Shown here: piece after piece, positions 1 through 9,119 of the stretch
Numbering within the stretch: position 1 is the stretch's first letter
Layout of the letters: each line of letters opens with the position of its first letter
Origin: CAYYMD01 sp964472875
GTDB taxonomy: Bacteria > Planctomycetota > Phycisphaerae > SM23-33
Assembly (NCBI GenBank): GCA_964472875.1
Contig: CAYYMD010000007.1
Location: forward strand, 4,313-68,312
Direction of reading: 5' to 3'
DNA length: 64,000 nt
Position numbers and translations under genes: made by a program
The notes under the pieces: generated by a model
The model's input: only the letters and a program-made list of their open reading frames with translations
The model's database searches: none
What the model was told of the DNA's origin: nothing

Positions 1-276
1 TTTATTACAGATTTTGAGTCTCAGCTTGTTCGAGAGAATGCCCATTTTACAGGCCTTTTCGCAAACAGATTACAATGTACAAAGCCATCAAAACGACAAC
101 CAGCTGTTACTATTCAACTTATGATGGGGCAGCATTGAACACATATCACATTGTGGCGATGTGGAGTTTGGTCGTTATTTCACTGATATTTACTTGGCAG
201 AATCGCCGGTGGGCGGTAGAATGTGCAATCTTTTAGGGGCGATTGTATTATGCGCCGAAGCCCAACGAGTCATAAG

Positions 277-3090
277 ATGAAATCAGCCGCACAAATACGA
301 CAGGAGTTCATAGACTTTTTCCGCGACCGCGGGCACAAGTTCGTCCCCAGCAGTTCGCTGCTGCCGGCGAACGACCCCACGCTGCTGTTCACCAACGCCG
401 GGATGAACCAGTTCAAGGAGATATTCCTCGGCCGCGAGCAACCGGGCTATACCCGCGCCGCCAACAGCCAGAAGTGCATCCGCGCCGGCGGCAAGCACAA
501 CGACCTGGAAGACGTCGGCCACGACTGCTACCACCACACGTTCTTCGAGATGCTGGGCAACTGGTCTTTCGGCGATTACTTCAAGGCAGAGGCCATCCGG
601 TGGGCGTGGGAACTGCTGACCGATGTATGGGGCCTGCCCAGGGACCGCCTGTACGCCACGTACCTCGGCGAGGATCTCGGCCCGGAGATGGAAGTTGACG
701 CCGATTCCAAACGCCTGTGGACGGAGGTGACCGACATAGATCCCTCGCACGTGGCGCCCGGCGACCCGAAGGATAATTTCTGGGAGATGGGCGAGGTCGG
801 TCCGTGCGGGCCGTGCAGCGAGGTGCACATAGACCTTACGCCCGACGGCAGCGGGGCGAATCTTGTCAACGCCGGCCACCCGCAGGTGATGGAGATATGG
901 AACCTGGTGTTCATCCAGTATAACCGCGGCGAGGACGGCAAACTCTCGCCGCTGCCGGCTCAGCACGTGGACACCGGCATGGGCCTGGAACGTATCGCCG
1001 CCGTGCTCCAGCGAAAGAATTCCAACTACGCAACCGACCTGTTCACGCCCATAATCGAAAAACTCGAGGAATTCACCGAGCACAAATACGGCCGGTCGTC
1101 CGGCCTGGAAGACCGCTTCGACGTGGTCGGCGAGGATGACATGGGCGATGTGGCCTGCCGCGTGGTGGCCGACCACGCGCGGACGCTGACCTTCGCCATC
1201 GCCGACGGCATCATCCCATCCAACGAGGGCCGCGGCTACGTTATCCGGCGGATACTGCGCCGCGCAGCCCGCTACGGCCGGCAGTACCTGAACATCGACG
1301 GCCCGTTCATGTGCGAACTTGCCCCGACGGTGGTGGAGATGATGGGCGATGCGTTCGAGAACCTCCGCGACCGCGCCGAGTACGTCACCGACACCATCCG
1401 CGATGAAGAGGAATCGTTCGGGCGCACGCTGGATAGAGGAATCGAACGATTCGATAAAGAGGCAGGAATGGTCCAAATGTACTGGAAATTTAAGAAAAAG
1501 GGGCGCAAAGCCACGCCTGCGGAAAAAGTCAGCGGATTGCCGCTAAATGTTTCTGATGATATTGCTGCTGAGTATGATCGTGCTGGCGAGAATGTTCTGC
1601 CCGGCGACGTGGCGTTCGAGTTGTACGCGACTTACGGCTTCCCTATTGACCTTACGCAACTCATGGCGGCCGAGCGTGGAATATCCGTGGATACCTCCGG
1701 ATTCGAGCAGGCGATGGCCGAGCACAAAAAGATAAGCGCATCGGACCGGCAGTTCCGCGCGGCCGAGATACCGGATTTGCCCGCCACGGACGACTCGCCC
1801 AAGTACGAACCGGGCGAGATAACGGCGAAAGTCCTCGGCTGGGTTTCGGATAACCAGTACATCAGCGACGGCAAACTGGAAACGAACCGCGAAGCGGCCG
1901 TGGTGCTGGACAGGACGAATTTCTACGCAGAGCAGGGCGGGCAGGTCGGCGACAGCGGCGAGCTGTCCTGGCCGGGCGGCAGGTTCGAGGTCAGCGACAC
2001 CCAGCCGGCCGGGGCGTGCGTGCTGCACGTGGGCAGGGTCGTCGAGGGCGAACTCGCCGCCGGCGCGGAGGTGACCTGCCGCGTAGGCCCGAACCGCACC
2101 GACACCATGCGGAACCACACGGCCACGCACCTGCTGAACTGGGCGCTGCGCGAGGTTCTGGGCGACCACGTCGAGCAGGCCGGTTCGGTCGTGGAGGCCG
2201 ACCGTCTGCGGTTCGACTTCTCGCACAACCAGGCGCTTTGGGACGAGCAAATCCGCAAGGTCGAACGGCTTGTCAACCGGCGCATCCTTGCCGACGAGCC
2301 GGTGACTGTGCGAATGCTGCCGCTGACCGAGGCGCGGAAGATACCCGGCGTCCGCGCGATGTTCGGCGAGAAATACCCCGACCCCGTCCGGGTGGTAACC
2401 ATTGGCCTTGGCGAGGATGAGCAACTCGGCCCGGACACGGCCGAGGGCGGCTGGTCCGTGGAGTTCTGCGGCGGCACGCACCTGTGGCGGACCGCGCCTA
2501 TAGGGCTGTTCAAGATTGTCTCGCAGGAGGCGGTCGCCCGCGGCGTGCGTCGCGTCGAGGCGGTGACCGGTCCGGCGGCCGTGGAAAAGGTCGCCGAGAT
2601 GGACCGAGCGCTCGGCGAGATATCCGAAGTGCTGAAGGTTCCGCCCGAGCAGGCCCCTCAGCGCATCGAGGCGATGCAGAAGCAGATTAAAGACCTCAAG
2701 AAGCGTCCATCCGGCGAGACGGCCGGCGGCGACGTGGAAATTGTCTCCTCGAAAGACACTTCCGCCGGCGCGGCCGTGGTCGCCCGCGCATCTGCCCCGG
2801 AGGCGGACGGCATGAGAAAATTCTGCGACGTCCAGCGCCAGAAAGGCGCGGCGGCGGTTTTCGTTGGCGCGGCCGACGACAAGAAGGTTACGCTAATCGC
2901 CATGGTATCCGATGACCTCGCTTCCGGCGGCGAAGTCCGCGCCGACGAATGGGTCCGCCAGGCCGCCGAGGTAGTCGGCGGCGGAGGAGGCGGCAAGCCG
3001 ACACTCGCACAGGCGGGCGGCAAACAGCCGGAAAAACTTCCAGACGCGCTCGAGGCCGCCGGCCGTTGGATAGATGAACGGTTGAAATAG
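277..3090 (+). CDS. alaS: Alanyl-tRNA synthetase
   Basis: Class II synthetase that charges tRNA-Ala in the cytoplasm. From the ATG at 277 the protein has 937 residues and starts like the family (MKSAAQIRQEF). A second in-frame ATG at 250 has a better Shine-Dalgarno (AGGGGCG at 235-241), so a start 9 codons upstream is possible. The N-terminal aminoacylation domain is followed by the editing domain with the zinc-binding HxxxH (H614, H618) and CGGTH (C731, H735), then the C-Ala domain with a glycine-rich stretch near the end. The longer length comes partly from about 45 extra residues at roughly 397-445, just before the LPGDVAFELYATYGFP segment. That stretch is Lys/Ala-rich and visibly less GC-rich than its flanks. 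Nothing seen suggests a T-box leader. Confidence 0.97.
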   Translation: MKSAAQIRQEFIDFFRDRGHKFVPSSSLLPANDPTLLFTNAGMNQFKEIFLGREQPGYTRAANSQKCIRAGGKHNDLEDVGHDCYHHTFFEMLGNWSFGDYFKAEAIRWAWELLTDVWGLPRDRLYATYLGEDLGPEMEVDADSKRLWTEVTDIDPSHVAPGDPKDNFWEMGEVGPCGPCSEVHIDLTPDGSGANLVNAGHPQVMEIWNLVFIQYNRGEDGKLSPLPAQHVDTGMGLERIAAVLQRKNSNYATDLFTPIIEKLEEFTEHKYGRSSGLEDRFDVVGEDDMGDVACRVVADHARTLTFAIADGIIPSNEGRGYVIRRILRRAARYGRQYLNIDGPFMCELAPTVVEMMGDAFENLRDRAEYVTDTIRDEEESFGRTLDRGIERFDKEAGMVQMYWKFKKKGRKATPAEKVSGLPLNVSDDIAAEYDRAGENVLPGDVAFELYATYGFPIDLTQLMAAERGISVDTSGFEQAMAEHKKISASDRQFRAAEIPDLPATDDSPKYEPGEITAKVLGWVSDNQYISDGKLETNREAAVVLDRTNFYAEQGGQVGDSGELSWPGGRFEVSDTQPAGACVLHVGRVVEGELAAGAEVTCRVGPNRTDTMRNHTATHLLNWALREVLGDHVEQAGSVVEADRLRFDFSHNQALWDEQIRKVERLVNRRILADEPVTVRMLPLTEARKIPGVRAMFGEKYPDPVRVVTIGLGEDEQLGPDTAEGGWSVEFCGGTHLWRTAPIGLFKIVSQEAVARGVRRVEAVTGPAAVEKVAEMDRALGEISEVLKVPPEQAPQRIEAMQKQIKDLKKRPSGETAGGDVEIVSSKDTSAGAAVVARASAPEADGMRKFCDVQRQKGAAAVFVGAADDKKVTLIAMVSDDLASGGEVRADEWVRQAAEVVGGGGGGKPTLAQAGGKQPEKLPDALEAAGRWIDERLK

Positions 3091-3243
3091 CACCCCCAAG
3101 TGGTTATGGTATTGTGGCAGGGCTTCTTGACAAACCACCCGCGGATGAATACCTTTCCGCCGGACGATTTCGTTATCCACTGGACGGATTTCGATTAAGA
3201 CGCCATAAGTTAAGTATTTAACGGTACATACGGAGACGCAAGC

Positions 3244-3426
3244 ATGCTTCCCAAACAGAAACTGAGCAGGTCGCGCACGCGGAAACGCCGCAGCCACCAC
3301 GGAAAAAAAGAAATTAATTATGCTGACTGCCCGCGCTGCAATCAGCCGAAACTTTCCCACGCCGCCTGTGAAAACTGCGGCTACGTTCGACCGGGACTGT
3401 CTCTCAAGGTCGCCGAGGAGAGTTAA
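3244..3426 (+). CDS. rpmF: 50S ribosomal protein L32
   Basis: Small (60 aa) basic component of the large ribosomal subunit. The N-terminus MLPKQKLSRSRTRKRRSHH matches the L32 pattern, and the C-terminal half carries a zinc ribbon of two CxxC pairs (CPRC and CENC). It is placed directly before plsX, three bases from its ATG, the widely conserved rpmF-plsX-fab arrangement that couples translation capacity to membrane lipid synthesis. A promoter is probably in the 150-bp gap after alaS, but I cannot pick one out with confidence. Confidence 0.95.
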   Translation: MLPKQKLSRSRTRKRRSHHGKKEINYADCPRCNQPKLSHAACENCGYVRPGLSLKVAEES

Positions 3427-3429
3427 TAC

Positions 3430-4446
3430 ATGCGGATCGGGTTAGACGCGATGGGTGGTGACCGCGCGCCGAAAGAACCGGTCCGCGGCGCCCTCTTTGC
3501 CCAGGAAATCCTCGCCGAGGAGGACAAAATAGTCCTTATAGGCGAGGAGTCCACCATCCGCGAACATCTCGAAAGCGCCGAGGATTCTCCGGCTCCCACC
3601 GACAGGATAGAAATCCGCCACGCCCCGGACGTCATCGGAATGGATGACTCGCCGGTGGAGACGCTGCGGGCCAGGCCGGATTCGTCCATCGCCACGATGA
3701 CGCGCATGCACGCCGCCGGCGAGATTGACGCCTGTATCTCGGGCGGCAATACCGGAGCGTGCGTAGCGGCCGCACAGATGCGCCTGCGGCGGCTAAAGGG
3801 GGTGCTCCGCCCCGGCATCGCCATAGTGACCCCGACCTATTACGGGCCGGTCGTGGTCTGCGACGTGGGGGCCAACGTCAACTGCCGCCCGCGACATCTG
3901 TACCAGTACGGGATAATGTCCTCGGTGTATTCCAGGTACGTCTGCGGCGTTACGTCGCCGCGGGTCGGCCTGCTGAGCATCGGGCAGGAAGAAGGCAAGG
4001 GCAACGAACTCGTCAGAAAAACAAGCGAACTTCTCAAGAACGACCCGTCGGTCAACTTCGTCGGCAACGTGGAGGGCCGGGACCTGTTCGGGGGCGTCTG
4101 CGACGTAATGGTATGCGAGGGGTTCGTGGGCAACGTGGCGCTTAAACTGATGGAAGGCATGGCGGGGAGCATAATCGAAGCGATGCTGAGTGAAATGCTC
4201 CGCTCCATGCCCTCCAGTTCCGAGGCGGTCAAAGAGGCCTCGGCGGGTATAGTCGCAAAGTACGACTTCAACGAGTACGGCGGCGCGCCGCTGCTGGGCG
4301 TGGCGGGAATATGCATAATCTGCCACGGCGCCAGCAATTACCGCGGAATAATGAATGCCGTTAGAGTGGCGGTGGAATTCGCCCGACACGGCGTGAACCA
4401 ACAAATTACCGAACTGCTGCAAGATAGAAGGAGCGTCGATGTCTGA
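3430..4446 (+). CDS. plsX: Phosphate acyltransferase PlsX
   Basis: Makes acyl-phosphate from acyl-ACP and orthophosphate, the first step of the PlsX/PlsY route to phosphatidic acid. The 338 residues begin with the family signature MRIGLDAMGGDRAP, and the glycine-rich SGGNTGA and GNVEGRD motifs follow. Length is normal for the family. A GGAGAG ribosome-binding site lies inside the 3' end of rpmF, and the last 8 bases overlap the start of fabH, so translational coupling is likely. No PlsY or PlsC is seen in the window. Confidence 0.96.
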   Translation: MRIGLDAMGGDRAPKEPVRGALFAQEILAEEDKIVLIGEESTIREHLESAEDSPAPTDRIEIRHAPDVIGMDDSPVETLRARPDSSIATMTRMHAAGEIDACISGGNTGACVAAAQMRLRRLKGVLRPGIAIVTPTYYGPVVVCDVGANVNCRPRHLYQYGIMSSVYSRYVCGVTSPRVGLLSIGQEEGKGNELVRKTSELLKNDPSVNFVGNVEGRDLFGGVCDVMVCEGFVGNVALKLMEGMAGSIIEAMLSEMLRSMPSSSEAVKEASAGIVAKYDFNEYGGAPLLGVAGICIICHGASNYRGIMNAVRVAVEFARHGVNQQITELLQDRRSVDV

Positions 4447-5431
4447 ATCCGTACGCGCGGCGATTACCGGCATGGGGTCGGCAGTGCCCGAAAAAATAAT
4501 GAATAACCGGGACTTCGAGAAAATACTCGACACCTCGGACGAGTGGATTACCAAGCGAACCGGCATCAAGGAGCGCCGCATCGCCGGCGACGGCCAGACC
4601 ACCGCAACTATGGGCGCCGCGGCCGCACGCGATGCGCTTAAGGATGCGGGAATTCAGCCGCAGGATCTCGACCTGATTATTTGCGCAACGGTCACGCCGG
4701 AGATGATTTTCCCGGCCACTGCGTGCTTCATACAGGATGATCTGGGCGCCACCGACGTGCCGGCGTTCGACCTGTCGGCTGCGTGCAGCGGCTGGCTTTA
4801 CGGGCTTACGATTGGCCAGCAGTTCATCGCCACAGGCAAGTACAAAAGAATTCTCGTTATCGGAAGCGAGACGCTCAGCCGTTTCAGCGATTACACCGAC
4901 CGGACGAGTTGTATCCTCTTCGGCGACGGCGCGGGCGCGGCAATACTCGAGCCGGCCAAAGATGAGAAAACCGGAATAATGTATTCGGTGATGCACACCG
5001 ACGGGGGCGGATGGGATTACATCCATGTTCCCGCCGGCGGGACTCGAGAGCCGACAACCCAGGAGACCCTCGACAACCACCGCCATTTTATCAGCATGCG
5101 AGGCAGGGACGTTTACAAGTTCGCCGTGGAGAAGATGCAGTGGCTGCTTGCCGACTGCATGGAAAAATGCAACCTCACACCCGACGACGTTGACCTGGTA
5201 GTTCCACACCAGGTGAACATCCGAATCATAAAATCGGCCACGGGCAAACTGAATTTTCCGCTGGATAAGGTATACGTGAACATAGACAAGTACGGCAACA
5301 CCTCGGCCGCCTCCATACCCATTGCGATGGTGGAGGCCCGCCAGAAGGGCAAGATAAAGCCGGGCTCGCTGGTGTTGCTGGTGGCTTTCGGGGCCGGGCT
5401 TACCTGGTCGGGGATTGCCGTGCGAATTTAA
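4439..5431 (+). CDS. fabH: 3-oxoacyl-ACP synthase III (KAS III)
   Basis: Initiates fatty acid synthesis by condensing an acyl-CoA primer with malonyl-ACP. The 330-residue protein has the thiolase-fold catalytic triad of KAS III: Cys116 in AACSGW, His257 in PHQVNIR and Asn287 in YGNTSAA. The start ATG overlaps the plsX 3' end by 8 bases and is preceded by AGAAGGAGCG, a good ribosome-binding site. Second gene of the plsX-fabH-fabD-fabG cluster. Confidence 0.96.
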   Translation: MSESVRAAITGMGSAVPEKIMNNRDFEKILDTSDEWITKRTGIKERRIAGDGQTTATMGAAAARDALKDAGIQPQDLDLIICATVTPEMIFPATACFIQDDLGATDVPAFDLSAACSGWLYGLTIGQQFIATGKYKRILVIGSETLSRFSDYTDRTSCILFGDGAGAAILEPAKDEKTGIMYSVMHTDGGGWDYIHVPAGGTREPTTQETLDNHRHFISMRGRDVYKFAVEKMQWLLADCMEKCNLTPDDVDLVVPHQVNIRIIKSATGKLNFPLDKVYVNIDKYGNTSAASIPIAMVEARQKGKIKPGSLVLLVAFGAGLTWSGIAVRI

Positions 5432-5448
5432 ACGAGACTCAGGAGTAT

Positions 5449-6399
5449 ATGAAAACAGCATTCTTATTTCCGGGACAGGGCGCCCAGCATGTAGGCATGG
5501 GCAAGGACATTTACGGCGCCTGCGCCGCCGCAACAGACATATTTCAGCGGGCCGAGCAGATTACCGGCCTCGAGCTGGGCAAATTGTGCTTTGAAGGGCC
5601 GGAGGATGAACTGTCGGCCACTGATGTGGCCCAGCCGGCGATATTCACCGTTTCGGCGGCGACGCTCGCTTACATGCAGGAGCAACTCGGCTCCGAGCGA
5701 GCCGAAAGCATTGTGCCCGACTTTGCGGCCGGGCTTTCGCTGGGTGAGTACACGGCCCTTTACGCGGCCGGGGCGATGGATCTGGAAACCGCCGTTTCCC
5801 TGGTGGCGCAACGCGGCGCGGCCATGCAGGAAGCCGCCCGGGCCGTCCCGTCGGGCATGGTAAGCATAATCGGCATCGAGCCGGAACAGGCCGAGGAACT
5901 CTGCTCGGCGGCCGCGGAAGGGCAGACGCTTATATGCGCGAATTTCAACTGCCCCGGACAGGTGGTTGTCTCCGGCCACGCCGAAGCTTGTAAGAGAGCG
6001 GCAGAGATGGCCGAGAGTTACGGCGCATCCGGTGCGGTGCCGCTGAGAGTCGCAGGTGCGTTCCACAGCGAGATAATGGCCCCGGCCGCGGAAAAACTCG
6101 CCGCCGCCATAGAAGATGCCGAGTTCAACGATCCTCGCTGCCAGGTAATAGCAAACGTGGATGCAAAGCCATACGAAAACGCGGCGCAGATAAAGGATAA
6201 ACTCCTGGCGCAGCTGACCGGTCCGACCCGCTGGCAGGGGTGCATGGAATACATAAGCGGCGCCGGGGCGGAGAAATTTTACGAGATAGGTCCCGGCCGC
6301 GTTCTGCGAGGGCTGGCGCGGCGTATCGACCGGCGGATAAAAGTTACTTGCATAAACTCTCGTGAATCTGTAGAGAAACTGTGTCAGGAACAAGAGTGA
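5449..6399 (+). CDS. fabD: Malonyl-CoA:ACP transacylase
   Basis: Transfers malonyl from CoA to acyl carrier protein, supplying the elongation unit. The 316 residues show GQGAQ near the N-terminus, the nucleophile Ser97 in GLSLGEY (Leu in place of the His of the GHSLG form, a frequent variant) and the catalytic His206 in AFHSE. It lies 17 bases after fabH with an AGGAG site before the ATG. The C-terminal YEIGPGRVL motif is also typical. Confidence 0.96.
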   Translation: MKTAFLFPGQGAQHVGMGKDIYGACAAATDIFQRAEQITGLELGKLCFEGPEDELSATDVAQPAIFTVSAATLAYMQEQLGSERAESIVPDFAAGLSLGEYTALYAAGAMDLETAVSLVAQRGAAMQEAARAVPSGMVSIIGIEPEQAEELCSAAAEGQTLICANFNCPGQVVVSGHAEACKRAAEMAESYGASGAVPLRVAGAFHSEIMAPAAEKLAAAIEDAEFNDPRCQVIANVDAKPYENAAQIKDKLLAQLTGPTRWQGCMEYISGAGAEKFYEIGPGRVLRGLARRIDRRIKVTCINSRESVEKLCQEQE

Positions 6400-6440
6400 A
6401 TAAGTCGAATGATTTCAGCCGAGAATAAAGGAAAGCATAT

Positions 6441-7199
6441 ATGGCCAGGCAGGTCGAAATAAAGGACGATCAGAAGGTAGCCATAGTGACCGGCGCTGGG
6501 CGGGGAATAGGTCTGGAGATTACCCGCCGCCTGCTGGGAATGGGAATGACGGTGGTCGCCGTTGACCTCAAGGATGAACTGCTGTCGGAACTTCCGGGGC
6601 AACTGGGCGAACCCGGCGAGAAGCTGGTGTGCAAAAAACTGGACGTGACCGACAGCGAAGGTTTTGCGGCACTGGTGGACGAAATTGCCGAAAAATACGA
6701 GCGTATCGATGTGCTGGTCAACAACGCCGGAATCACCCGAGACAATCTGCTGATGCGGATTTCCGACGAGGACTGGCAGGCGGTGCTCAAGGTGAACCTC
6801 ACCAGCGCGTTTATCGGCACCCGGGCCGTTGCCCGCTACATGGTCCGCCAGCGGACCGGTTCGATAATAAACCTGACCAGTTACTCGGGTCTGGAAGGCA
6901 ACCGCGGGCAGGCGAATTATTCGGCCTCCAAGGCGGGGCTGATCGGCCTGACCAAGACCACGGCCAAGGAACTGGCGTCGAAAAACATACGTTGCAACGC
7001 AGTGGCCCCGGGCTTTATAAAGACGGAAATGACCGACGCCCTGCCGCAGCAGGCAAAGGACGTTGCGCTGGAGCTGATACCGCTTAAGCGCATGGGCACG
7101 CCGGACGACGTGGCCCGGGTGGTTGAGTTCCTCGCAGGCGAGGCCTCTGCCTACATCACCGGCCAGGTCATTAGTGTTGACGGCGGGATGCATACTTAG
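6441..7199 (+). CDS. fabG: 3-oxoacyl-ACP reductase
   Basis: NADPH-dependent reduction of 3-ketoacyl-ACP during elongation. A 252-residue classical short-chain dehydrogenase: cofactor motif GAGRGIG near residue 18, NNAG motif, then the active-site Tyr160 and Lys164 (YSASK) with a preceding Ser in the NLTSYSG segment. The C-terminus ITGQVISVDGGM is the FabG signature. It follows fabD by 41 bases with a GGAAAG ribosome-binding site. SDR proteins are hard to assign by sequence alone, but the position between fabD and acpP makes FabG the clear choice. Confidence 0.95.
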   Translation: MARQVEIKDDQKVAIVTGAGRGIGLEITRRLLGMGMTVVAVDLKDELLSELPGQLGEPGEKLVCKKLDVTDSEGFAALVDEIAEKYERIDVLVNNAGITRDNLLMRISDEDWQAVLKVNLTSAFIGTRAVARYMVRQRTGSIINLTSYSGLEGNRGQANYSASKAGLIGLTKTTAKELASKNIRCNAVAPGFIKTEMTDALPQQAKDVALELIPLKRMGTPDDVARVVEFLAGEASAYITGQVISVDGGMHT

Positions 7200-7270
7200 T
7201 ATCTATGTATACCCGAATTTGACCCGCCGGCGCCGGCGGGAATAATTTGTTAATTGTTATCAGGATTGTA

Positions 7271-7299
7271 TTGCCACAGGCGGGCCGGGACGCTATATT
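7271..7299 (+). promoter_or_regulatory. Putative sigma70-type promoter for acpP-fabF
   Basis: TTGCCA (7271-7276) and TATATT (7294-7299) are separated by exactly 17 bases in the 163-base gap between fabG and acpP. A separate promoter here would let the abundant carrier protein be made in excess of the upstream enzymes. Seen by eye; no transcription data. Confidence 0.4.
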
Positions 7300-7362
7300 A
7301 CTCCCGCCGAACGGCGAAATAAGTTTTGTCAGCGTTTAAAACTAATTCTGGGAGGCTGTAAA

Positions 7363-7608
7363 GTGCCCGACGAAATCGAAGACAAGGTAACCGAGATAGT
7401 GGCCGAACAAATGGGTGTCGACAAGAGTGAGATTACCCGAGAGACCTCATTCGTCAACGACCTCAACGCCGATTCGCTCGACACCGTCGAGCTCGTCATG
7501 GAGTTCGAGGATGAGTTCGAGCTGAGCATACCCGACGAAGAGGCCGAAAAAATCCAGACGGTCGGTCAGGCAATCGATTACATCAAAGAATACACGAAAA
7601 AGGCCTGA
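7363..7608 (+). CDS. acpP: Acyl carrier protein
   Basis: Carries growing acyl chains as thioesters on a 4'-phosphopantetheine arm. The 81-residue acidic protein has the attachment serine Ser38 in NADSLDTVELVMEFED, the textbook ACP helix II. The start is GTG, chosen because GGGAGG lies 7 bases upstream and the protein then begins at the normal place (PDEIEDKVTEIV). It is followed 7 bases later by fabF, the usual acpP-fabF pair. Confidence 0.97.
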   Translation: MPDEIEDKVTEIVAEQMGVDKSEITRETSFVNDLNADSLDTVELVMEFEDEFELSIPDEEAEKIQTVGQAIDYIKEYTKKA

Positions 7609-7615
7609 TTAACCC

Positions 7616-8872
7616 ATGGCCAAACGCCGCGTCGTACTTACAGGCCTGGGGACGGTCAACCCGCTCGGGTACAACGTCGGGCAGTTCTGGAGCGCCCTAC
7701 TTGACGGCAAATCCGGCATAAGGGTTATCCAGCGCTTCGACGCCTCCTGCTTCGCTTCACAGATAGGCGGGGAAGTGCCCGACTGGGACAAGGCCGAGCC
7801 CCCCCAACTGCTCGATTCCAAGGAATTCAAGCGGATGGACCGTTTTGCGCAGTTCGCGGTGCGCGCCGCAATAGAGGCGGCGGACGACAGCGGTCTGCAA
7901 TTCGACGCCGAAGACCCCCGCCGCTGCGCGGTTATCGTCGGCAGCGGCATAGGCGGGCTCGAGACGCTCGAAATCCAGCACAAGAGGATGATGGCCAAGG
8001 GCCCAAAGCGGATAAGCCCGTTCACCGTGCCCAAACTCATGGGCAACGCCGCCTCTGGCAATATCTCCATAATATGGGGCCTCAAGGGCCCGAACTTCTG
8101 CGTTGTGACCGCCTGCGCCTCGGCCGGCAATGCCATCGGCGAGGCATACCGTCTAATCCAGTGCGATTATTCCGACGTGGCGATAACCGGCGGCTCCGAG
8201 GCGGCCCTCACGCCCATAGGCCTGGGCAGTTTCTGTGCGCTGAAGGGCCTTTCCACTCGCAATGACGAACCGGAAAAGGCCAGCCGCCCGTTCGACAAGG
8301 ACCGCGACGGATTCCTGCTGTCGGAGGGCGCCGGCGTGCTGATGCTGGAAGAACTCGAGCACGCCCGCAAGCGCGATGCGAAAATCTACGGCGAACTCAT
8401 CGGCTACGGCTCCAGCGGCGACGGCTATCACATAACCGCTCCCGACCCTTCCGGCGACGGGGCCGTGCTGGCCATGCAACACGCACTGGACGACGCCAAC
8501 ATTTCGCCCGAAGACGTAGAATACATCAACGCTCACGGCACCAGCACACAGCTGGGCGACGTGGCCGAGGTCCGGGCGATAAAGAAAGTGTTCGGCGACC
8601 ACGCCAAAAACGGCCTGATGGTATCTTCGACCAAGAGCTCCACCGGCCATCTGTTGGGCGCCTCCGGCGGAGTGGAGTTGGCGGCCGCGGCCAAGACCAT
8701 CACCGATGGTGTTATCCCGCCGACCTACAACCTCGACAATCCCGACGAGGAATGCGACCTGGATTTCGTCCCGCTGACGCCGCGGGAGAAACAAATAGAC
8801 ATCGTCCTGTCCAACAGTTTCGGCTTCGGCGGCCATAACGCCTGCCTGCTGCTGAAGCGCTTCCAGGGCTGA
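7616..8872 (+). CDS. fabF: 3-oxoacyl-ACP synthase II (KAS II)
   Basis: Elongating condensing enzyme of type II fatty acid synthesis. The 418 residues have the Cys-His-His triad of FabF/FabB: Cys167 in TACASAGNA, His307 in NAHGTST and His345 in STGHLLGASGG, plus the C-terminal NSFGFGGHNA motif. It closes the fatty-acid cluster. No fabA, fabZ or enoyl reductase is present in the window, so those must be encoded elsewhere. Confidence 0.97.
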   Translation: MAKRRVVLTGLGTVNPLGYNVGQFWSALLDGKSGIRVIQRFDASCFASQIGGEVPDWDKAEPPQLLDSKEFKRMDRFAQFAVRAAIEAADDSGLQFDAEDPRRCAVIVGSGIGGLETLEIQHKRMMAKGPKRISPFTVPKLMGNAASGNISIIWGLKGPNFCVVTACASAGNAIGEAYRLIQCDYSDVAITGGSEAALTPIGLGSFCALKGLSTRNDEPEKASRPFDKDRDGFLLSEGAGVLMLEELEHARKRDAKIYGELIGYGSSGDGYHITAPDPSGDGAVLAMQHALDDANISPEDVEYINAHGTSTQLGDVAEVRAIKKVFGDHAKNGLMVSSTKSSTGHLLGASGGVELAAAAKTITDGVIPPTYNLDNPDEECDLDFVPLTPREKQIDIVLSNSFGFGGHNACLLLKRFQG

Positions 8873-8992
8873 ACCAGCCCGACAACAAGCCGAAAGAAAC
8901 GCGTCAATTCATAGCCCGCATGCATCGTTGCAACCTATCGACTGCCTTCTATGGTTTTATGCCCGAATTTAGGAAAATTCCCCCCGGCAAAT

Positions 8993-9021
8993 TTGCGTAC
9001 TCATTTTTTATATCCTACAAT
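8993..9021 (+). promoter_or_regulatory. Putative promoter of the first PEP-CTERM gene
   Basis: TTGCGT (8993-8998) and TACAAT (9016-9021) with a 17-base, T-rich spacer, about 100 bases before the ATG at 9120. The transcript would have a roughly 90-base leader with no structure I recognise. Confidence 0.35.
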
Positions 9022-9119
9022 GGTATTGAAAAGCAGAGCCAACATATTCGCTGATTTAAACGGCGAACCGGAGAAGAAGTCAAACCCCCTGGAGAGGGAC
9101 AACACAAGAGAGGATCTTT

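Noticed and set aside
75..236. 53-residue plus-strand frame with a hydrophobic stretch before alaS
   Set aside because: No ribosome-binding site and no similarity that I can recognise; upstream DNA of alaS is AT-rich and may be only promoter sequence or the end of another element.
283..1476. 397-residue minus-strand open frame across alaS
   Set aside because: Antisense to a well conserved gene, no recognisable motif, no ribosome-binding site.
4406..5533. 375-residue minus-strand open frame across fabH
   Set aside because: Antisense shadow of fabH and fabD; composition unlike the real proteins of the window.
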